NCBI RefSeq assembly: GCF_033096445.1
Contig: NZ_AP028155.1
Span: 1,183,880-1,247,879 of the forward strand
Direction of reading: 5' to 3'
DNA length: 64,000 bases
DNA from: Butyricimonas faecihominis
GTDB lineage: Bacteria > Bacteroidota > Bacteroidia > Bacteroidales > Marinifilaceae
A program made the position numbers and the translations under genes. This document shows, one piece after another, positions 61,315 to 64,000 of this stretch. The notes under the pieces are model-generated. The model saw nothing but the letters and a program-made list of their open reading frames with translations, did not search any database and was not told the DNA's origin. Position 1 is the first letter of the stretch, and each line of letters starts with the position of its first letter.

Positions 61315-61869
61315 TTAATCACCCGCGGAAAAGTTTTCCGGGTGACGCGGATTCGCATCCTTGTATGTTGACATGATGTATTTCAAATCCGCATCCGGAT
61401 CACCCGTCGGTTCAAACCGGGGGCCCCACGTGCAATATTTATCCTTGTAATCAATACGTCCTAGATACACCGGAACCCCGGCCTCCTTAGCAATCACCAG
61501 AAATCCCTTTTTCCATTTCTTCCGTTTCTTCCGGCTCCCCTCTGGGGTTATGGTCAAATACATTACATCCCGTTTTTTGAATTCCTCCACCATTCTCTCC
61601 ACGATATGATTCTCCTTATTTCCCCGATCCACAGGAATCACGTTCAACGCTTTCAAAATCGGTCCCAACGGGAAAAAGAAAAACTCCTTTTTCATCAAAA
61701 TATAAGTAGGAACTCCTTGACTTATAAAAGTCAACTTTCCCCAGATAAAATCCATTATGGAAGTGTGCGGTACGGATATAACCACCGCCTTTTTATCCTC
61801 AGGCAAGCCACCCTTGAGTTTCCATCCGAATATCTTCAATATCAGCCGTGCAATATGTTTCATAACCAT
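61315..61869 (-). CDS. 1-acylglycerol-3-phosphate acyltransferase-like (PlsC family)
   Basis: The -7 box at 61890-61897 excludes the longer frame, so the start is Met at 61869 or 61863 (MKHIARLILKIFGWK); about 184 residues. The PlsC motifs are VPHTSIMDF (HxxxxD), KEFFFFPLGPILKALNVIPVDRG, and LTITPEGSRKKRKKWKKGF (EGxR). It transfers an acyl chain to a lysophospholipid or related lipid at the inner membrane. It belongs to the short, soluble-looking branch common in Bacteroidetes. 31 bases separate it from the amidase gene. Confidence 0.9.
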   Translation of the reverse strand: MVMKHIARLILKIFGWKLKGGLPEDKKAVVISVPHTSIMDFIWGKLTFISQGVPTYILMKKEFFFFPLGPILKALNVIPVDRGNKENHIVERMVEEFKKRDVMYLTITPEGSRKKRKKWKKGFLVIAKEAGVPVYLGRIDYKDKYCTWGPRFEPTGDPDADLKYIMSTYKDANPRHPENFSAGD

Positions 61870-61889
61870 TCTGTTTTCTGAAATCCCGT

Positions 61890-61897
61890 CAAAGTTA
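61890..61897 (-). promoter_or_regulatory. -7 box of the acyltransferase gene
   Basis: Minus-strand TAACTTTG, about 20 bases upstream of the chosen start; this decides against the ATG at 61938. Confidence 0.6.
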
Positions 61898-62024
61898 ATA
61901 TATTTCCAGAAATAACACCCAATTAAAATCGGACACAATGTTTTTTATTGTAAATATACCAGACGAAATTACGATCCTCTATTTTACGCACTTGTTACCC
62001 AAAAAATTAATCAACAACAACTTC

Positions 62025-62091
62025 ACTTCTAGTTTTACTAGGATAACTAGAAGTAATTGTTCAACAATAATAATCTATATCATTGTTGAAC
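62025..62091 (-). terminator. Two hairpins at the end of the M1-like gene
   Basis: ACTTCTAGTT/AACTAGAAGT (62025-62054) and GTTCAACAAT/ATTGTTGAAC (62059-62091). The second spans the stop codon at 62080; the first lies downstream on the minus strand and is the better terminator candidate, though no T-run follows. Confidence 0.5.
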
Positions 62092-63999
62092 TTTAACCCA
62101 CTTCATGGCATCAGCAATGATTACTTGTGGGGAATCATGTTTATCAATGGAATCATGTTTTTGATCCTTGTCACTCAAAGTCACCCTTCCCCTCCCCTGA
62201 AAATCAAAAACCCCTAAAGATATCCATCCTCCATCATTTTTGTCCATCAAAAGTATAACCTCATGCTCTTTTTTTCCGTCAAACACGGAATAATAATACT
62301 CCCTTTGGACATCACCACCTCTATTTTTTCTAGAAGGTTGATAGCAAAACACCTCGTATGCTCCCTCAGGTAAATCGGTTTCCCATTGTACTTTCTGATT
62401 TCCCTTACCGGCTCGTTTAAAATACGCTCCTTTTACGGGGAAACCATAACCTCCATTCCTATCGACCGTAAAACCCCAATGATTGTAAGGAGGATACTCA
62501 TAATACTTGGCACGAGTCTCAACTATTCCAAATAGCGAAGCTATATTAAATTTTCTAGTTTCCAGAATAGTGAATCCCGAATCGACATTATCTACAATAA
62601 ACTCATTCTCATTCTTAATTGAAAAAAAAGTTGAATCGAGAGGTAAAAACCACTTAGTCGTGTCCATATCAATATCAGCCTCCCCACGCTCGCTTGATAA
62701 TTCAATATCTTTCGGAACATTTAAAGACATATATGTAGAAACATTGGAATTAAGAGCTGGCCCATACGTTCTGATTGCTCGTCCCTCTCCCGGGGGAATG
62801 ATCCATCCCGGATGCTTACCATTCGTATTAATATTGATAATACCCGGGACTTTCCCCCAGTTAAATACTCTGAAATCGTATACTCGATCACTCTTACCTT
62901 TTATAAAGACGGTGTGCCCGTCTATCTCGAAAACGGGTAATTGATTCATTCGAAACCAATTCATAACGATAGAGTCTAACCTAACATTAAAATTGGCGAA
63001 AATTTCTTGCGAAAAATCCTCAAAGGTAGTTTCTTCAAAAAGATGTCGCTTGAGGAAATCATGATAAGCATCGTGAAATTCTTGTTCTCCAATCTTAATC
63101 TCTAATAACGTTTTTAACTCTGCGCATTTCATACGGAATATCCAATCAAACAGTTCCGGGGAAAGTAAGGTATCACTCAACGCCTCTTCTAAACTATGAT
63201 TTTTCATATAATCAACAACAAAATATTGGATATTCTCCTTATTTACCCAAGTTAAATAGGGATAAAAAGCTAAAAACAAAGCATCATTAATCAAGGGACA
63301 CTCGTCCGAGTAAATGAAACTCGTGTTACCCTTACCAGTTGATTTTAGATCACAACTCCCCCCTTTCCTAAACTGGTCAAATTCTCTCTTCAATCGAAAT
63401 TCAATTTCCAATTCTTTGTCATTATAAGAGGCTACAGACACGTCCTCCGAGAATTTCTTTTCCGGGAGAAACACCATTCCTTCTTGTACTCGCTCACCCT
63501 CTTGTAAGGTTCTCCTCGGGAACACGTAAAAATCACACGGCACCTCCACAACCGTGATCCAACTATAAGGATACTGTAGCGTGGGATCAAACGCAACTTC
63601 ATTCATTATACGTTTCAGGAAATAATCACCATTATCACCATAAAATTTGATTGAAGATTTGGCGTCCTCGATGATACTTGACCACTTTTCCTTGGGAATT
63701 TCATCGTAAAAATCAAGCATAAATTCATGCTCTGGCAAGTAAAAAAGCGCTACTTTCGTCGGATAATCATCCTTTACAATATCCGGCATCTCCTTCTTCA
63801 AATTTTGGATCATCGTTAATGCGTCACTACCAACTACGATCTCCCGTTTTCTATAATTACCAATACAAAGAGTGATACCTTTCATGCCATGCTTGAGCGT
63901 GAACGTCGTCTTCCCGACCGTGTCCCGACTCGCTTCTCCTTGGGATATTGCCATAAGTTTCGGGTCATGTTCTACCTCTAACCTGTAGCGAGTGAACAT
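62080..63999 (-). CDS. M1-like metallopeptidase-related protein with golvesin-type C-terminus, 5' end outside window
   Basis: 639 codons are visible and the N-terminus lies beyond the right edge, since the first residues look like the middle of a beta domain (TTFTLKHGMKGITLCIGNYRKREIVV). The part from about 30 to 380 resembles M1 aminopeptidase-like surface proteins in layout (AFDPTLQYPYSWITVVEVP, then a helical domain LSPELFDWIFRMKCAELKTLLE), but I do not see the HExxH motif; that segment may be missing or degenerate. The last 130 residues (VDSGFTILETRKFN...GAYEVFCYQPS...GWISLGVFDFQGRGRVTLSDKD...VIIADAMKWVKV) match the golvesin/Xly-type carbohydrate-binding-like domain. Probably an exported protein. 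Confidence 0.65.
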   Translation of the reverse strand: MFTRYRLEVEHDPKLMAISQGEASRDTVGKTTFTLKHGMKGITLCIGNYRKREIVVGSDALTMIQNLKKEMPDIVKDDYPTKVALFYLPEHEFMLDFYDEIPKEKWSSIIEDAKSSIKFYGDNGDYFLKRIMNEVAFDPTLQYPYSWITVVEVPCDFYVFPRRTLQEGERVQEGMVFLPEKKFSEDVSVASYNDKELEIEFRLKREFDQFRKGGSCDLKSTGKGNTSFIYSDECPLINDALFLAFYPYLTWVNKENIQYFVVDYMKNHSLEEALSDTLLSPELFDWIFRMKCAELKTLLEIKIGEQEFHDAYHDFLKRHLFEETTFEDFSQEIFANFNVRLDSIVMNWFRMNQLPVFEIDGHTVFIKGKSDRVYDFRVFNWGKVPGIININTNGKHPGWIIPPGEGRAIRTYGPALNSNVSTYMSLNVPKDIELSSERGEADIDMDTTKWFLPLDSTFFSIKNENEFIVDNVDSGFTILETRKFNIASLFGIVETRAKYYEYPPYNHWGFTVDRNGGYGFPVKGAYFKRAGKGNQKVQWETDLPEGAYEVFCYQPSRKNRGGDVQREYYYSVFDGKKEHEVILLMDKNDGGWISLGVFDFQGRGRVTLSDKDQKHDSIDKHDSPQVIIADAMKWVKVQQ

Positions 64000-64000
64000 G

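Noticed and set aside
62080-63999. Calling the partial protein a functional M1 aminopeptidase
   Set aside because: I see no HExxH zinc motif in the visible part, so only a family resemblance is stated.
1-64000. CRISPR arrays, rRNA or tRNA genes
   Set aside because: No regularly spaced repeats of CRISPR type and no tRNA or rRNA sequence was noticed; a covariance scan was not possible.

Overview
The window reads as a Bacteroidales chromosome. Promoters carry the Bacteroidetes -7 box TAnnTTTG, there is a SusC/SusD locus with fasciclin-type lipoproteins, and the mobile-element genes are of types common in Bacteroides-group integrative elements. The genus is not provable from the sequence; an Odoribacteraceae member such as Butyricimonas would fit. 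About 50 kb is accessory defence and mobile DNA; roughly the last 13 kb is ordinary chromosome.

Layout. 1-6.5 kb: one minus-strand block with two DUF262 proteins (GmrSD-like, one with a DUF1524 HNH domain), a WYL regulator, and a second transcript with a Trp-repeat protein, a 74-residue protein and a divergent FtsZ/tubulin-like GTPase that runs off the left edge. Both promoters carry the same inverted repeat at the same distance from the -7 box, so the WYL protein probably controls both. 7-9.3 kb: SSB and four small genes typical of integrative elements. 9.7-40.3 kb: three DNA blocks bounded by four copies of a recurring non-coding module (paired TTTGTCCC-type repeats, then TGCATCGG; three copies also have a 44-bp inverted-repeat element). 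Block 1 (19.8 kb) carries two metallophosphoesterases, an unknown 450-residue protein, an HD-fold protein lacking the HD pair, a complete Wadjet JetABCD operon, an AAA ATPase/RloB pair with a membrane protein, and several pseudogenes. Block 2 (9.4 kb) carries a second AAA/RloB pair (RloB frameshifted), a trypsin-STAND fusion and an MBL hydrolase, resembling AVAST type 1. Block 3 (0.9 kb) carries one winged-helix-like, membrane-anchored protein. 40.6-50 kb: a GIY-YIG/DUF2075/S24 fusion, a frameshifted MazG-like gene followed by a truncated DUF2075 gene, an IS21 remnant, a DUF2971 plus ATPase pair, and an intact IS3-family element.

50.2-64 kb is core-like: a 6S-like small RNA, an XRE regulator, a SusC/SusD/FAS1/lipoprotein operon, trmD, a GNAT acetyltransferase, a dipeptidyl peptidase IV-like enzyme, a nitrilase-family amidase, an acyltransferase and a partial M1-like protein with a golvesin-type C-terminus.

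The most unusual parts are the WYL/operator-controlled DUF262 plus FtsZ-like block, the module-bounded chain of defence cassettes, the duplicated leader peptide/terminator upstream of the phosphoesterase operon, and the GIY-YIG-helicase-S24 fusion. Many accessory genes carry single-base frameshifts or nonsense codons; the core genes do not.
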